DNA of 35,698 bases, taken from positions 1 to 35,698 of the forward strand of contig JBBRDM010000034.1 in the NCBI GenBank assembly GCA_038203935.1. The letters run 5' to 3'. The stretch is from JANXSG01 sp038203935 (GTDB taxonomy: Bacteria > Armatimonadota > Chthonomonadetes > Chthonomonadales > Chthonomonadaceae). Below, piece after piece: positions 9,549 to 17,134 of this stretch. The notes under the pieces are model-generated. The model was not told the origin of the DNA. It searched no databases and saw only the letters and a list, made by a program, of their open reading frames with translations. A program made the translations under genes and the position numbers. Numbering within the stretch: position 1 is the stretch's first letter; every line of letters starts with the position of its first letter.

Positions 9549-10018
9549 TAGAACAGTTTTACTACAACGACCCAGCTGCACCCAGGCCCAATGTACCGCT
9601 TAGCCCGGGAGTCTCTGCCGTGCTGTTCAATAAACTTGATCAAATCCTCTTCATGAAACGAACTCGTGGTGACTGGTGGTCTTTGCCTGGGGGAAGAATG
9701 GATATTGGAGAATCAGCACAGGATTGCTGCATTCGGGAAATGGAAGAAGAGACGGGCTTAAAAACTGAGATACTGCGCCTGATAGCGGCAAACACCTCCC
9801 CATTTTCGGTTTGTGCTTATCCCGATGGAAATGTTCATCAGAGTTTTGTTCTCTGTTTTGAAGTTCAGCTCTTAAGCGGCGAACTTCAAGCGAGCGCTGA
9901 ATCTGCTGGATTTAGATGGGTAGCTCGCAAAGACATAGATTCCATCCAGTTGATTCCGGACAGCAGACTAAATGCTCTCGATGCCTGGGCACGATCTCCG
10001 CAAGTTTTTCTGCGTTAA
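9545..10018 (+). CDS. NUDIX hydrolase
   Basis: A 157-aa protein with one complete Nudix box, starting 'GRMDIGESAQDC' and ending 'REMEEETGL' (GX5EX7REUXEEXGU). It is preceded by 'RGDWWSLPGG', the usual strand before the box. Nudix proteins hydrolyse nucleoside diphosphates linked to another moiety; the substrate cannot be read from the sequence. The start is TTG 9545, overlapping the parB stop (TTGA), with GGGAG 7 nt upstream, so translation is probably coupled to parB. The link to chromosome partitioning is positional only. Confidence 0.9.
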   Translation: MIEQFYYNDPAAPRPNVPLSPGVSAVLFNKLDQILFMKRTRGDWWSLPGGRMDIGESAQDCCIREMEEETGLKTEILRLIAANTSPFSVCAYPDGNVHQSFVLCFEVQLLSGELQASAESAGFRWVARKDIDSIQLIPDSRLNALDAWARSPQVFLR

Positions 10019-10030
10019 TGGTTTAGACTT

Positions 10031-10046
10031 TGTTTCACGTGAAACA
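10031..10046. promoter_or_regulatory. parS centromere site
   Basis: TGTTTCACGTGAAACA is a perfect 16-bp palindrome and matches the bacterial chromosomal parS consensus (TGTTNCACGTGAAACA) exactly. It lies 13 bp after the NUDIX stop codon, about 480 bp downstream of parB. ParB loads here and spreads in a CTP-dependent manner. I found no second copy in the window. Location beside parAB and within about 22 kb of a candidate oriC is typical. Confidence 0.96.
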
Positions 10047-10117
10047 ATCAAGTATCGAACACATCCTCCAATACATTTATCGCGTGTAAACCAAAACGGC
10101 GTACAAGAACGGCAAAA

Positions 10118-10714
10118 CTATTTTGGGGTCTCTCCGCTGTCAACCGATGCAGCAAGATCATCGAGATAGGAATCATAGGACGATGCATCGTCCGCAATCC
10201 ATCCACGGCTTTGAATGACGATTGCATGCTTGCCTTGAGGAATAAGATAGGCTCGGATGTATCTCGAATTTTTTCCCGAAGCGGCTACTGCTGACGTGTA
10301 CTGCCATAATGCCCGCTTGTCCACACTAACACTCGTTGGATGCAATGCTTGTTTCAATGGGATTGCAGCAGCGTGATGAAACCATGCTTCAAATACAGGC
10401 TTCCATTGGTCATGTGTCAGATCAAAAGTAGCGTCTAACTCGATCAAATCAATATGTTTCCCTTTGGAAGCCGAATCTACTGCTTCCGAATTCAAAGGAA
10501 CATCCCCAAATAGATGCACTTTGAGCTGCATGCCTCTTCCATTATACTTTAGCTCGCTAACGTCATTTTTCTCAACAGCCTGGATTATCTTCCCGTTAAC
10601 ATTATTGGTGGTCAGGTGCAGGAAAGGGGTGGGCGCTTTTTCCTGGGGACCGCTGCAACCCGCTAAAATGAAACAGGATAGGATGGTTAGTATAATTTTG
10701 TAGGATGAAATCAT
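10118..10714 (-). CDS. Hypothetical lipoprotein
   Basis: A 198-aa protein with a lipoprotein signal: a hydrophobic run, then 'FILAGC' with the lipidated Cys near residue 19. The mature part is soluble, alpha/beta in appearance, with no family I recognise. ATG 10714 is preferred (AGGTG 9 nt upstream) over the in-frame GTG 12 bp earlier. It converges with the parB-NUDIX unit and lies downstream of flgM on the same strand, separated from it by a hairpin. It may be envelope-anchored; function unknown. Confidence 0.7.
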   Translation of the reverse strand: MISSYKIILTILSCFILAGCSGPQEKAPTPFLHLTTNNVNGKIIQAVEKNDVSELKYNGRGMQLKVHLFGDVPLNSEAVDSASKGKHIDLIELDATFDLTHDQWKPVFEAWFHHAAAIPLKQALHPTSVSVDKRALWQYTSAVAASGKNSRYIRAYLIPQGKHAIVIQSRGWIADDASSYDSYLDDLAASVDSGETPK

Positions 10715-10741
10715 AATAGTAAACACCTATACAAATTAATA

Positions 10742-10773
10742 AGCCGATGATACGTTAAATAACGTCATCGGCT
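10742..10773. terminator. Hairpin between flgM and the lipoprotein gene (probable terminator or attenuator)
   Basis: An 8-bp outer stem AGCCGATG/CATCGGCT and inner ACGTT/AACGT stem close an AAAT loop, with a two-base bulge. It is placed right after the flgM stop. On the minus strand the tail TTATTAATTT is only moderately U-rich, and on the plus strand CTCACTTTTCT follows, so the hairpin could stop transcripts from either side or reduce read-through from flgM. Confidence 0.5.
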
Positions 10774-10806
10774 CACTTTTCTATTCAATGATGAATAAAT
10801 TAATAG

Positions 10807-11124
10807 TTAGATCGCTGTATTATCAGCCAATACACGGCGAATAGTAAGGTCAGCGATATCCTCTGCACTAACATTATACGTACCATTTTCGACCTGCGCT
10901 TTTAGAGCCTGCACTCTTTCGGTGCGCTGATCTGGCAGTGAGTTCACCAGCCTCTTGATCTGCTGAACTTCATGTGCGGACGAAGAAACCTGAACTGTAG
11001 CTGCATCTGTATTAATATCAAAATCCGCGATCGCTATCGTAGGTGTAGATACTGAACGCGAATATCCACGGTCGGACGGTGCGAAAGCAAGCAAACGACT
11101 TACTTCCTCGGTTGAAATTTTCAT
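10807..11124 (-). CDS. flgM: FlgM-like anti-sigma-28 factor
   Basis: A 105-aa protein whose C-terminal third, 'ERVQALKAQVENGTYNVSAE' followed by DIAD, is the conserved FlgM domain that binds and inhibits the flagellar sigma factor FliA/sigma-28. The N-terminus 'MKISTEEVSRLL' also fits FlgM. ATG 11124 is chosen because AGGAGG sits 5 nt upstream; an in-frame ATG 33 bp earlier lacks an SD. The 255-nt leader contains a c-di-GMP-I riboswitch and a canonical promoter lies upstream of it, so expression is expected to respond to c-di-GMP. No other flagellar gene is in the window. The partner sigma factor is inferred, not seen. Confidence 0.87.
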   Translation of the reverse strand: MKISTEEVSRLLAFAPSDRGYSRSVSTPTIAIADFDINTDAATVQVSSSAHEVQQIKRLVNSLPDQRTERVQALKAQVENGTYNVSAEDIADLTIRRVLADNTAI

Positions 11125-11215
11125 ATTTGCCTCCTGAGCGTTAAAAGCAGTGTTCATAACATTGCTCTACGTCGAGGACGGCAACCTGGCAACCAACAGG
11201 ATTATTTGTAAGAAA

Positions 11216-11310
11216 TATCTCGTTACCGTAGTTAACTGGTTCTTAGATATTTAGATTCCTGTAAGGCCCATGGCTTTGCGTCCCCACATTTCTGTGAGTT
11301 TGCCTTTAGC
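11216..11310 (-). promoter_or_regulatory. Cyclic-di-GMP-I (GEMM) riboswitch upstream of flgM
   Basis: Read on the minus strand, the element has AGGCAAAC (from 11305), a hairpin CACA-GAAA-TGTG with a GNRA tetraloop, the exact 13-mer GGGACGCAAAGCC (11272-11284), GGGCCT at 11264-11269 and GTTAACTACGGTAAC (11222-11236) in the position of the tetraloop-receptor arm. Order and sequences match the GEMM-I aptamer. It lies between a sigma-70-type promoter and the flgM SD. No terminator-type hairpin with a U-run is seen after the aptamer, so control may be translational or by a weaker structure. The direction (on or off) cannot be read from the sequence. Confidence 0.9.
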
Positions 11311-11386
11311 ATCATCGTACAATAATAATATCGGTTAGTTCGTCAGCTTTCTTTAGGGTGATTATGGAGATATTACCGCAGATCTC

Positions 11387-11415
11387 AATATATCAAATTA
11401 ACGGCAGAATGTCAA
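11387..11415 (-). promoter_or_regulatory. Sigma-70-type promoter of the riboswitch-flgM transcript
   Basis: On the minus strand, TTGACA (11410-11415) and TATATT (11387-11392) are separated by exactly 17 bp. Predicted transcription start is near 11380, about 70 nt before the GEMM aptamer and about 255 nt before the flgM ATG. The -35 begins only 10 bp after the stop of the upstream gene. Confidence 0.8.
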
Positions 11416-11424
11416 ATACGTTAA

Positions 11425-13284
11425 TCATTGCTTACGGCTGAGATGCAGCGCGTTCGGACGAGAAACTGATTGAGAATCTACAAAGGTTAGGCCCATAAAT
11501 GCAAAACACATCTCATCTGTAGTCTGCTCACCAAAGTGGACTGCTTTAGGAGGCTGAGAAGTTTGCCTGGGATTCTGAGCGCTGTTATCATAGACAGCTT
11601 CCAAATAAACTTTAGTTCCTTTTGGAAGAAGAATGGGTTCTTTGTAGTAGTAAGTTGCCTGCCAATTGAAATCCCAATCGTTGATCCATATAAGCTGCTT
11701 TTTGGTACCGTCAGGCAGCACTGCATATACCTTCATATCCCGTCCGAGCATATGCATGTGCGGGAAAATGCTCCAAAGCTTGACTGCCTGAGGCAGCCCA
11801 CCCGAAAAGAGACCCATTGTATTTTTTACGACAGCATGAGAATCGCCCGGGGCTAAATGAAACCTCATGCTGCCGATAGGAAATGTTTCCAGCTGGTGCT
11901 GCACGGGTACTTTCGAAAAATAGAGCGCCATTTTGCTGAGGTCGGTTTCTGGTTTACCGTCGCAGTGGTAATGCACCTGCATAACCAGTTTTGCGCCTTT
12001 AGGAATTTTCACTCCAATTCCCGGAGGAAGCCGCCTTGGTGCGCTGCCGGGTACCCATACATCACCCCAGGCCGCATCCAAAACTCCTATTGAGGTTCCT
12101 GGAACCGAGTAACCTGGTTCCGAATCGTGTCCATCCAGCTTTTCAGCGATGCCTGAGGTATCGATATAGGTGACAATATGGTGGACGATAGCTCGATTGC
12201 CCGGCTGAAATGCAGTGGCGCACAGCATACGATCTTCTTTGAAATCGGCGGGCAGTACATAGTTACGATAGACATCGGGGCTTTCCGCTGCCAGATGATA
12301 CGGCCGGGGAGGGCTAAGAACCATATCAGGAGTGCCAAGAGTCCATTGGCCAGGGGTATCGAATTTAGGCGGTGTGGGCAGATCCTTTCTTTCACCGAAA
12401 GGCGCTCCATGGTCCGCCCAGGATGCGATTGCACTCAGCTGCGCGGTGGAAAGAGCGCGTGCTTCGTGGAAATCTCCCCAGCCCGCAACAGGCTTCCAGG
12501 GCGGCATGATATGTCGGGCAGTATAAGCTTTTATTGCCGAAGCCCAGGTACGCGCCTGAGGATACGTTTCCAGGGAAAACGGAGCCACTTCGCCACTTCT
12601 ATGACATATAACACAGTTTGCATTTAATATAGGCGCAATATCGCGAGTATAGGTGATAGCAGCTTTAGTTGCTGAAGCCGGAGCGCTCTTATCACGAAAA
12701 ATGGCACATCCAAATGGAAGCGTGCGTGTTCGAGAGACGGGTTTTCCGGCGAGAACTGCATCCAGCGCTTCACGAACATCCTGGCGGGCGACTTTGGTCT
12801 TGTCCTGGTTATCATCAATTCTGCCGAGGTATCGGAACTCACCTGAAGTATCAATTATTACCGCTTCTGGGGTCGTTTGTGCATGCAGCAGATCAGCAAG
12901 CTTGGTACCTGAATCTTTTACGGAGGCGAACGGATATTTTCGTTCGGCTGTGTAGTTTTTGAATCTAGCCGGTGTATCTTCATCGTTTGAATCTACCAGG
13001 AAACACGCTACTCCGCGCGAGGCATAATCCTGTGAAATTGCAATCATACGAGGAGTATAGATATTTGAAATAGGGCACTCGGTAGAGACAAAGAAAAAAA
13101 CTGTAGCTTTATTCTTGGATAAAGATTCTTTTGAGTAGGATTTTCCAGAAGTATCGGTAAATGCAATACTCACGATTTTATCCGTTGGAGAATCAGCAGC
13201 AAAAGTGGGAATAGAAAGCGAGTGCATAAAAGATAGAAACGCTGTAGATACCAATAGGAAAGAAATTCGTAAGTTTTTAGCCAT
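11425..13284 (-). CDS. Secreted redoxin / cytochrome c / PHM-like copper monooxygenase fusion
   Basis: A 619-aa exported protein with three parts. A signal peptide (residues 1-30) leads into a peroxiredoxin/thioredoxin-like domain (about 35-185) with a single Cys in 'STECPISNIYTPRM' (C70; no CxxC). Next is a c-type heme segment CVICH (C224, C227, H228). A C-terminal region resembles copper type II ascorbate-dependent monooxygenase: 'HHI' at 368-370, 'HYH' at 438-440 and 'HMHMLG' at 509-514, probable copper ligands. Architectures of this kind are known from Planctomycetes, Acidobacteria and relatives; the substrate is unknown. I start at ATG 13284 (GAGG 6 nt upstream) rather than an in-frame start 30 bp earlier that would extend the signal peptide. 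It is transcribed alone. Confidence 0.87.
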   Translation of the reverse strand: MAKNLRISFLLVSTAFLSFMHSLSIPTFAADSPTDKIVSIAFTDTSGKSYSKESLSKNKATVFFFVSTECPISNIYTPRMIAISQDYASRGVACFLVDSNDEDTPARFKNYTAERKYPFASVKDSGTKLADLLHAQTTPEAVIIDTSGEFRYLGRIDDNQDKTKVARQDVREALDAVLAGKPVSRTRTLPFGCAIFRDKSAPASATKAAITYTRDIAPILNANCVICHRSGEVAPFSLETYPQARTWASAIKAYTARHIMPPWKPVAGWGDFHEARALSTAQLSAIASWADHGAPFGERKDLPTPPKFDTPGQWTLGTPDMVLSPPRPYHLAAESPDVYRNYVLPADFKEDRMLCATAFQPGNRAIVHHIVTYIDTSGIAEKLDGHDSEPGYSVPGTSIGVLDAAWGDVWVPGSAPRRLPPGIGVKIPKGAKLVMQVHYHCDGKPETDLSKMALYFSKVPVQHQLETFPIGSMRFHLAPGDSHAVVKNTMGLFSGGLPQAVKLWSIFPHMHMLGRDMKVYAVLPDGTKKQLIWINDWDFNWQATYYYKEPILLPKGTKVYLEAVYDNSAQNPRQTSQPPKAVHFGEQTTDEMCFAFMGLTFVDSQSVSRPNALHLSRKQ

Positions 13285-13546
13285 AGTTGCCTCAGGTCGG
13301 ACGACCGGAATCATCCTGGTGATTGGGAAATTGCCTTGACGAGTAAGACAGTTATTTATGTACGTACTTTAGTATGGAGAAGTTTCGCTGAAACTCAATA
13401 GTATGCAATGGATGGATGTACTTACCGTCCTTCCCAAATTGGATGGACTTTACCTGGACATCGATAGCTGGAAATTCAGCAAATTGTATAAAATATCCTA
13501 GTTGAAGAGAATAGAAACGTTATTTTGTGTTGTATTGAATTCTTTT

Positions 13547-14668
13547 TTAACTATTTTGAAGAACCTGCACTATCTGTTCCGCTGCGCTGCCGTCGCCGTA
13601 TGGATTTGCGGAACGTGACATCGCAGCATGTGCTTCCGGATTCGTAAGAAGTTCACGTGCTTCCTCAACTATCACCTGTGTATCCGTGCCGATCAACTTA
13701 GCAGTGCCTGCATCCACGCCTTCAGGGCGTTCGGTGGTCTGGCGCAGAACCAAAATCGGAACTCCCAGCGTTGGCGCTTCCTCCTGCACTCCGCCGCTGT
13801 CAGTGAGAATCAGATTGGCTCGCTGCATCAGTTTCACGAATGGAACATAGTCTGGCGGTTCGATAAGATGAACGCGGATGACATGTTCGAGGATCGGAAT
13901 GAGGCTTTCCCGGACAACAGGGTTTTTATGAAGCGCCACGACCACTTCACAATCTTCGAACTCCTGGGCGAGGATAGCTACCGCATGTGCAATATTCTCC
14001 ATGGGTTCGCCCCAATTCTCGCGTCGATGAGCGGTAACGAGAATGAGACGCCTGCTGCCCTCTGTAATATCTCGTAAATTTCCATCCGGAAAACGATACT
14101 CAATGGAGGCGACGGAGCGAAGCGCATCTATACTGGTATTGCCTGTAACACGAATACTCGATTCCTCAATACCTTCATTTAAAAGGTTCTGACGTGCTTC
14201 TAAAGTGGGTGCAAAATGCCATTTCGCCAGTGCCGCAGCCAGACGCCGGTTCATCTCTTCGGGGAATGGATCGTACATATTACCCGTACGAAGCCCTGCC
14301 TCGACATGCCCGAAGGATACTTTGTGATAGAATGCCGCCAGGCCCGCCACGAAGGTAGTCGTCGTATCGCCTTGGGCCAGACATATATCTGCCGGAAACT
14401 GCTGTAAATCGGCATCGAGCCCTTCCAGTGCGCGCGTGGTAATTTGAGTCAGCGTCTGTCCGTGCTGCATAATAGCCAGATCATGGTCCGGCTTTATGGA
14501 GAAAACCTTAAGTACCTGATCAAGCTGTTCACGATGCTGGCCGGTCACTACGACACGAGTTTCAAAGTGAGCGGATTGCTTTTTCAACTCTAGAACGATC
14601 GGTGCCATTTTGACGGCATCGGGGCGCGTTCCGAAAACACATAAAACCTTTTTTTTAACGTTGTGCAA
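13547..14668 (-). CDS. wecB: UDP-N-acetylglucosamine 2-epimerase (non-hydrolysing)
   Basis: This enzyme interconverts UDP-GlcNAc and UDP-ManNAc for surface polysaccharide synthesis. The 373-aa product has 'VFGTRPDAVKMAPIV', 'VVTGQHREQLDQVL', 'AQGDTTTTFVAGLAAFY', 'GHVEAGLRTGN', 'PFPEEMNRRLA', 'VTAHRRENWGEP' and 'LTDSGGVQEEAPTLGVP', the full set of family motifs at normal length. The start is TTG 14668 with AGGAA 9 nt upstream; no ATG is available before the conserved N-terminus. It follows a wecA-like gene on the same strand, from which it is separated by 344 bp of tandem repeats. Confidence 0.96.
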   Translation of the reverse strand: MHNVKKKVLCVFGTRPDAVKMAPIVLELKKQSAHFETRVVVTGQHREQLDQVLKVFSIKPDHDLAIMQHGQTLTQITTRALEGLDADLQQFPADICLAQGDTTTTFVAGLAAFYHKVSFGHVEAGLRTGNMYDPFPEEMNRRLAAALAKWHFAPTLEARQNLLNEGIEESSIRVTGNTSIDALRSVASIEYRFPDGNLRDITEGSRRLILVTAHRRENWGEPMENIAHAVAILAQEFEDCEVVVALHKNPVVRESLIPILEHVIRVHLIEPPDYVPFVKLMQRANLILTDSGGVQEEAPTLGVPILVLRQTTERPEGVDAGTAKLIGTDTQVIVEEARELLTNPEAHAAMSRSANPYGDGSAAEQIVQVLQNS

Positions 14669-14710
14669 CTTGAAATATTCCTAAATTTATAGTTACCTAT
14701 GCAGGATTGA

Positions 14711-14831
14711 TCCGGAGGTTGGAAACCTCCGTCTGGAAAAAGCGGTCGTCTTTCAGACGGAATGTTTGCCGATTTAATCCGGAGGTTGAAAACCCCCGTC
14801 TGTAATAAGCGGACGTCTTTCAGACGGAATG
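14711..14831. repeat. Two-copy 54-bp structured repeat, with trailing hairpin
   Basis: Units at 14711-14764 and 14778-14831 agree at 49 of 54 positions, with a period of 67 bp. Each unit holds two inverted pairs: CGGAGGTT with AACCTCCG (one arm base changed in unit 2), and CCGTCTG with CAGACGG. The second copy is followed by a short perfect hairpin CAGTCC-TTC-GGACTG at 14832-14846. It is noncoding, located between wecA and wecB. RNA secondary structure is likely if transcribed; a genome-wide dispersed repeat family is another possibility. Confidence 0.8.
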
Positions 14832-14897
14832 CAGTCCTTCGGACTGGATTCAATTCAAAATTCAGCTCATGAAGAGAGCCTCAGACGATCGGAGATG

Positions 14898-15007
14898 GGC
14901 TTCGCAGTTCCGGACATGGGTTTTAACCCAGTGTGCTAAATAGGCTTCGCAATTCCAGACATGGGTCTTAACCCAGGGTAAAACAGGCTTCGCAATTCCA
15001 AACCTGC
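14898..15007. repeat. Tandem ~44-bp repeat, 2.5 copies, with TGGGT..ACCCA palindrome
   Basis: GGCTTCGCA-TTCC-GACATGGGT begins copies at 14898 and 14943, and a truncated third at 14986. The first two copies (33 conserved bp each) contain TGGGTTTTAACCCA or TGGGTCTTAACCCA, a perfect or near-perfect palindrome. Copies 1 and 2 differ at only a few positions. The array ends a few bases before the stop of the wecA-like gene. No coding role is apparent. Confidence 0.8.
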
Positions 15008-15012
15008 AACCT

Positions 15013-16029
15013 TTAATGCCCGCCTCTTCCATTATGGAAAATCGCAAATGCGGTGATACAAAGCAGAGCAGCGATACTATAAATAAACCAGACGATCTGC
15101 CGCTGATTCCAGCCGCGGTCTAGAAGACGATGGTGCAAATGCCGTTTATCCGCAACAGTTAAAGGAGCGCCAGCCAACAGCCGCCTTGCAAGAACATGTG
15201 TAAAATCGAACAGGGGAACTCCCAGAACCAGTACAGGAACCAGCACCGATACAGCCGCTGCCAATTTGAAAGCACCAAGAATAGATATCGCAGCAAGTAC
15301 CACTCCCAGAACCCAGGCTCCAACAGTACCCATGATTATCTTTGCAGGGTGGTAGTTGTACCGCAGAAACCCAAGGCAGCTTCCCATCAGAGCGGCAGCA
15401 ATAAGTGCAACCGTCGGCCCCTCTTTTGTATGCAGCAGAGTAGCCATAAGAGCCAGAGTGGCGGCAGCGATGGCGCATACTCCCGCGGCAAGCCCATCCA
15501 CGCCATCAATAGCGTCTACCGTTTTAGTGACGATGAAAACCCATACAATAGTTATCAATACGGATGCAGCGATACCCAGCGGATGCCAGTTTACAAGAGG
15601 GTTATATGTAGTCCCGAAAGTTCCGCCCATCGGGTTGGTAATACCTTCGATGCGAATTCCCGAGGCTGCCAGTATTCCCCCGGCCGCAGCCATTGCTGCG
15701 ATCTGTATTTTAGCGGAGAGATTCTTGAAATCGTCGACAAGACCTGCAATTGCAGCAAATCCACTGGCTGCAAGAACGCCAAGCACCTGAGGAGTCCAGG
15801 TATGCTGTCCCGTTTTACTGAACTGGCGCACTGTTACAGTGAGGAGTACGGCGACGAGGAAACCGAGAAAAATAGCAATTCCACCCGCGCGGGGCATCGG
15901 TTCGGTATTAATGCGGCGTGCATTTGGAAGATCGACTAAACCAACTTTATCTGACCATCGACGTATGCTCGGTGTGACCATGCTGGTAACAAAGGCGGCC
16001 ACAATCGCAGCAACTATGATTCCGAGCAT
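15013..16029 (-). CDS. WecA/TagO-family undecaprenyl-phosphate sugar-1-phosphate transferase, with altered active-site motif
   Basis: A 338-aa polytopic membrane protein (about 10 hydrophobic helices) of the WecA/MraY/TagO family, which transfers a sugar-1-phosphate from a UDP-sugar to undecaprenyl phosphate. Visible motifs are 'PMPRAGGIAIF', 'GLVDDFKNLS' (D99, D100), 'DAIDGVDGLAAG' (172-183) and the HxHH-type 'KRHLHHRLLDRG'. The usual 'MGDxGS' is 'MGTVGA' (T235 replaces Asp), and the usual Asn at the start of the third motif is Asp. These are canonical active-site positions. The start at ATG 16029 has AAGGA 9 nt upstream. It lies 24 bp after the LolA-like gene and upstream of wecB, suggesting a surface-glycan operon. 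It could be catalytically altered or inactive. Confidence 0.85.
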   Translation of the reverse strand: MLGIIVAAIVAAFVTSMVTPSIRRWSDKVGLVDLPNARRINTEPMPRAGGIAIFLGFLVAVLLTVTVRQFSKTGQHTWTPQVLGVLAASGFAAIAGLVDDFKNLSAKIQIAAMAAAGGILAASGIRIEGITNPMGGTFGTTYNPLVNWHPLGIAASVLITIVWVFIVTKTVDAIDGVDGLAAGVCAIAAATLALMATLLHTKEGPTVALIAAALMGSCLGFLRYNYHPAKIIMGTVGAWVLGVVLAAISILGAFKLAAAVSVLVPVLVLGVPLFDFTHVLARRLLAGAPLTVADKRHLHHRLLDRGWNQRQIVWFIYSIAALLCITAFAIFHNGRGGH

Positions 16030-16053
16030 AACCTCAGGTCCTTAGCCTCTCTG

Positions 16054-16965
16054 TCATTTAGAGCCTCGCAGAATATCCGCAGTGCTACGGTGCTCTGTTG
16101 CACCGGAAGGGATATTAAACACGAAAATAGAATCCTGCATAGGCGGATTGGCTTTACAATCTGTGAGGTTATTCCTAAGAATAGAAACGGCTTTGGCGTT
16201 GATTGGTATTACTTTTTTGCCTTCTTTTTTAAATTTTCTCAGCATCACATTGGGATTTACAATCTCAATTTTATCGAACATAAAAGTGGATTTATCAATC
16301 CACCATTTCCAGTTTTGTGAGGTAGCAGGAGTGGTTATCGTCTTACCTGCGGCATTCTTTAAAGTCTGTGATGCAATCTTTGTCTGACCGGTAACAACAT
16401 AATCGGAATGGCCGTTTATCGAGGCATCGGCCTGCACGGTAGTATTCAGTAACTCTTTTGGAAGTGTCGGACGGCTTATCAGGCCAAGCGGATCTATCAA
16501 GGCAAGAATACGCGCGCGCTTAAAAAGCTCAGGAAGCATCTGCAGCAGCGTGGAAGCAGCAGGACCTTTCATATACTGGTTCGAAGAGGTATCGTAAACA
16601 AAAAGAGAAGAGCCATCACTGAATATTGAACTGGAACCTTTTGGACTCATCACTGCCATGTGGATTTTATTAGGACGTTTTATCTCCATTGTGAGTGACA
16701 GGCCATCGGTCTGAATTACTTTCCCGCCAACTGTTACCACTGTCTCAAGTACGGATTTACCTGAATAACTATTCATATGCTGATAAGCGTCAAGGCTCTT
16801 TTGAAGTATTGTTCTGCCATTCTCCGCTGCGGTGCACTGGATAGAACTGAAACCTGTGAGCAGCAAAATGAGTAAACAAACTATCCCATTAAAACTGCGA
16901 GGATATCCTCTCACCTTGTGGTGAAATTTTATGTAATCAATGTAAAGATAAGTGGGCATATTCAT
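16054..16965 (-). CDS. Secreted LolA-like / DUF2092-type lipid-carrier-fold protein
   Basis: About 303 aa with a hydrophobic export signal ('FNGIVCLLILLLTGF') then a mature LolA-like region: 'LQKSLDAYQHMNSYSGKS', 'LTMEIKRPNKIHMAVM', 'IFSDGSSLFVYD', 'WWIDKSTFMFDKIEI'. Proteins of this fold bind lipid or lipoprotein in the periplasm. I start at ATG 16965 because the promoter at 17015-17043 puts the transcript start near 17008, excluding longer in-frame starts. An ATG 6 bp later (16959) is equally possible; neither has a strong SD. It is 24 bp upstream of the wecA-like gene and probably co-transcribed. A role in envelope glycan or lipid traffic is inference. Confidence 0.75.
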   Translation of the reverse strand: MNMPTYLYIDYIKFHHKVRGYPRSFNGIVCLLILLLTGFSSIQCTAAENGRTILQKSLDAYQHMNSYSGKSVLETVVTVGGKVIQTDGLSLTMEIKRPNKIHMAVMSPKGSSSIFSDGSSLFVYDTSSNQYMKGPAASTLLQMLPELFKRARILALIDPLGLISRPTLPKELLNTTVQADASINGHSDYVVTGQTKIASQTLKNAAGKTITTPATSQNWKWWIDKSTFMFDKIEIVNPNVMLRKFKKEGKKVIPINAKAVSILRNNLTDCKANPPMQDSIFVFNIPSGATEHRSTADILRGSK

Positions 16966-17014
16966 CTCGAATGTATAGGTTGAGGCCAGTTTGGTGAATA
17001 TCATCGACAGTATC

Positions 17015-17043
17015 AGTATAACAGAGTTGACGGCTTGCGTCAA
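17015..17043 (-). promoter_or_regulatory. Sigma-70-type promoter of the LolA-like/wecA operon
   Basis: On the minus strand, TTGACG (17038-17043) and TATACT (17015-17020) are spaced by exactly 17 bp. Predicted start near 17008 leaves a leader of about 43 nt before ATG 16965. It lies back to back with a plus-strand promoter. Confidence 0.75.
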
Positions 17044-17062
17044 CCTAACGGCGAGGATCGAA

Positions 17063-17093
17063 TTGGACATTCTGAAGAACATTCTGTTATAAT
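17063..17093 (+). promoter_or_regulatory. Probable promoter of the acyltransferase gene
   Basis: TATAAT at 17088-17093 is a perfect -10. The best -35 is TTGGAC (17063-17068), 19 bp upstream, a longer spacer than ideal. Transcription would start near 17100, about 35 nt before the TTG start. A short ATG-initiated frame of 18 codons (from 17101) overlaps the start region and may be chance. Confidence 0.55.
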
Positions 17094-17134
17094 CGCTATT
17101 ATGGTTGAGCTGCTTAGAAAGGATATGAGTCTCC

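Noticed and set aside
13650..13665. A second parS-like site (TTCACGTG)
   Set aside because: Only the central bases match; the flanks do not fit parS and the site lies inside wecB.
14711..15007. CRISPR array
   Set aside because: Only two to three copies, units of 44-54 bp with internal palindromes, no uniform spacers and no cas genes.
15196..15939. A 247-codon plus-strand frame in the wecA-like gene
   Set aside because: It is antisense to a well-supported membrane protein, with Ser/Tyr/Gln-rich composition and no SD.
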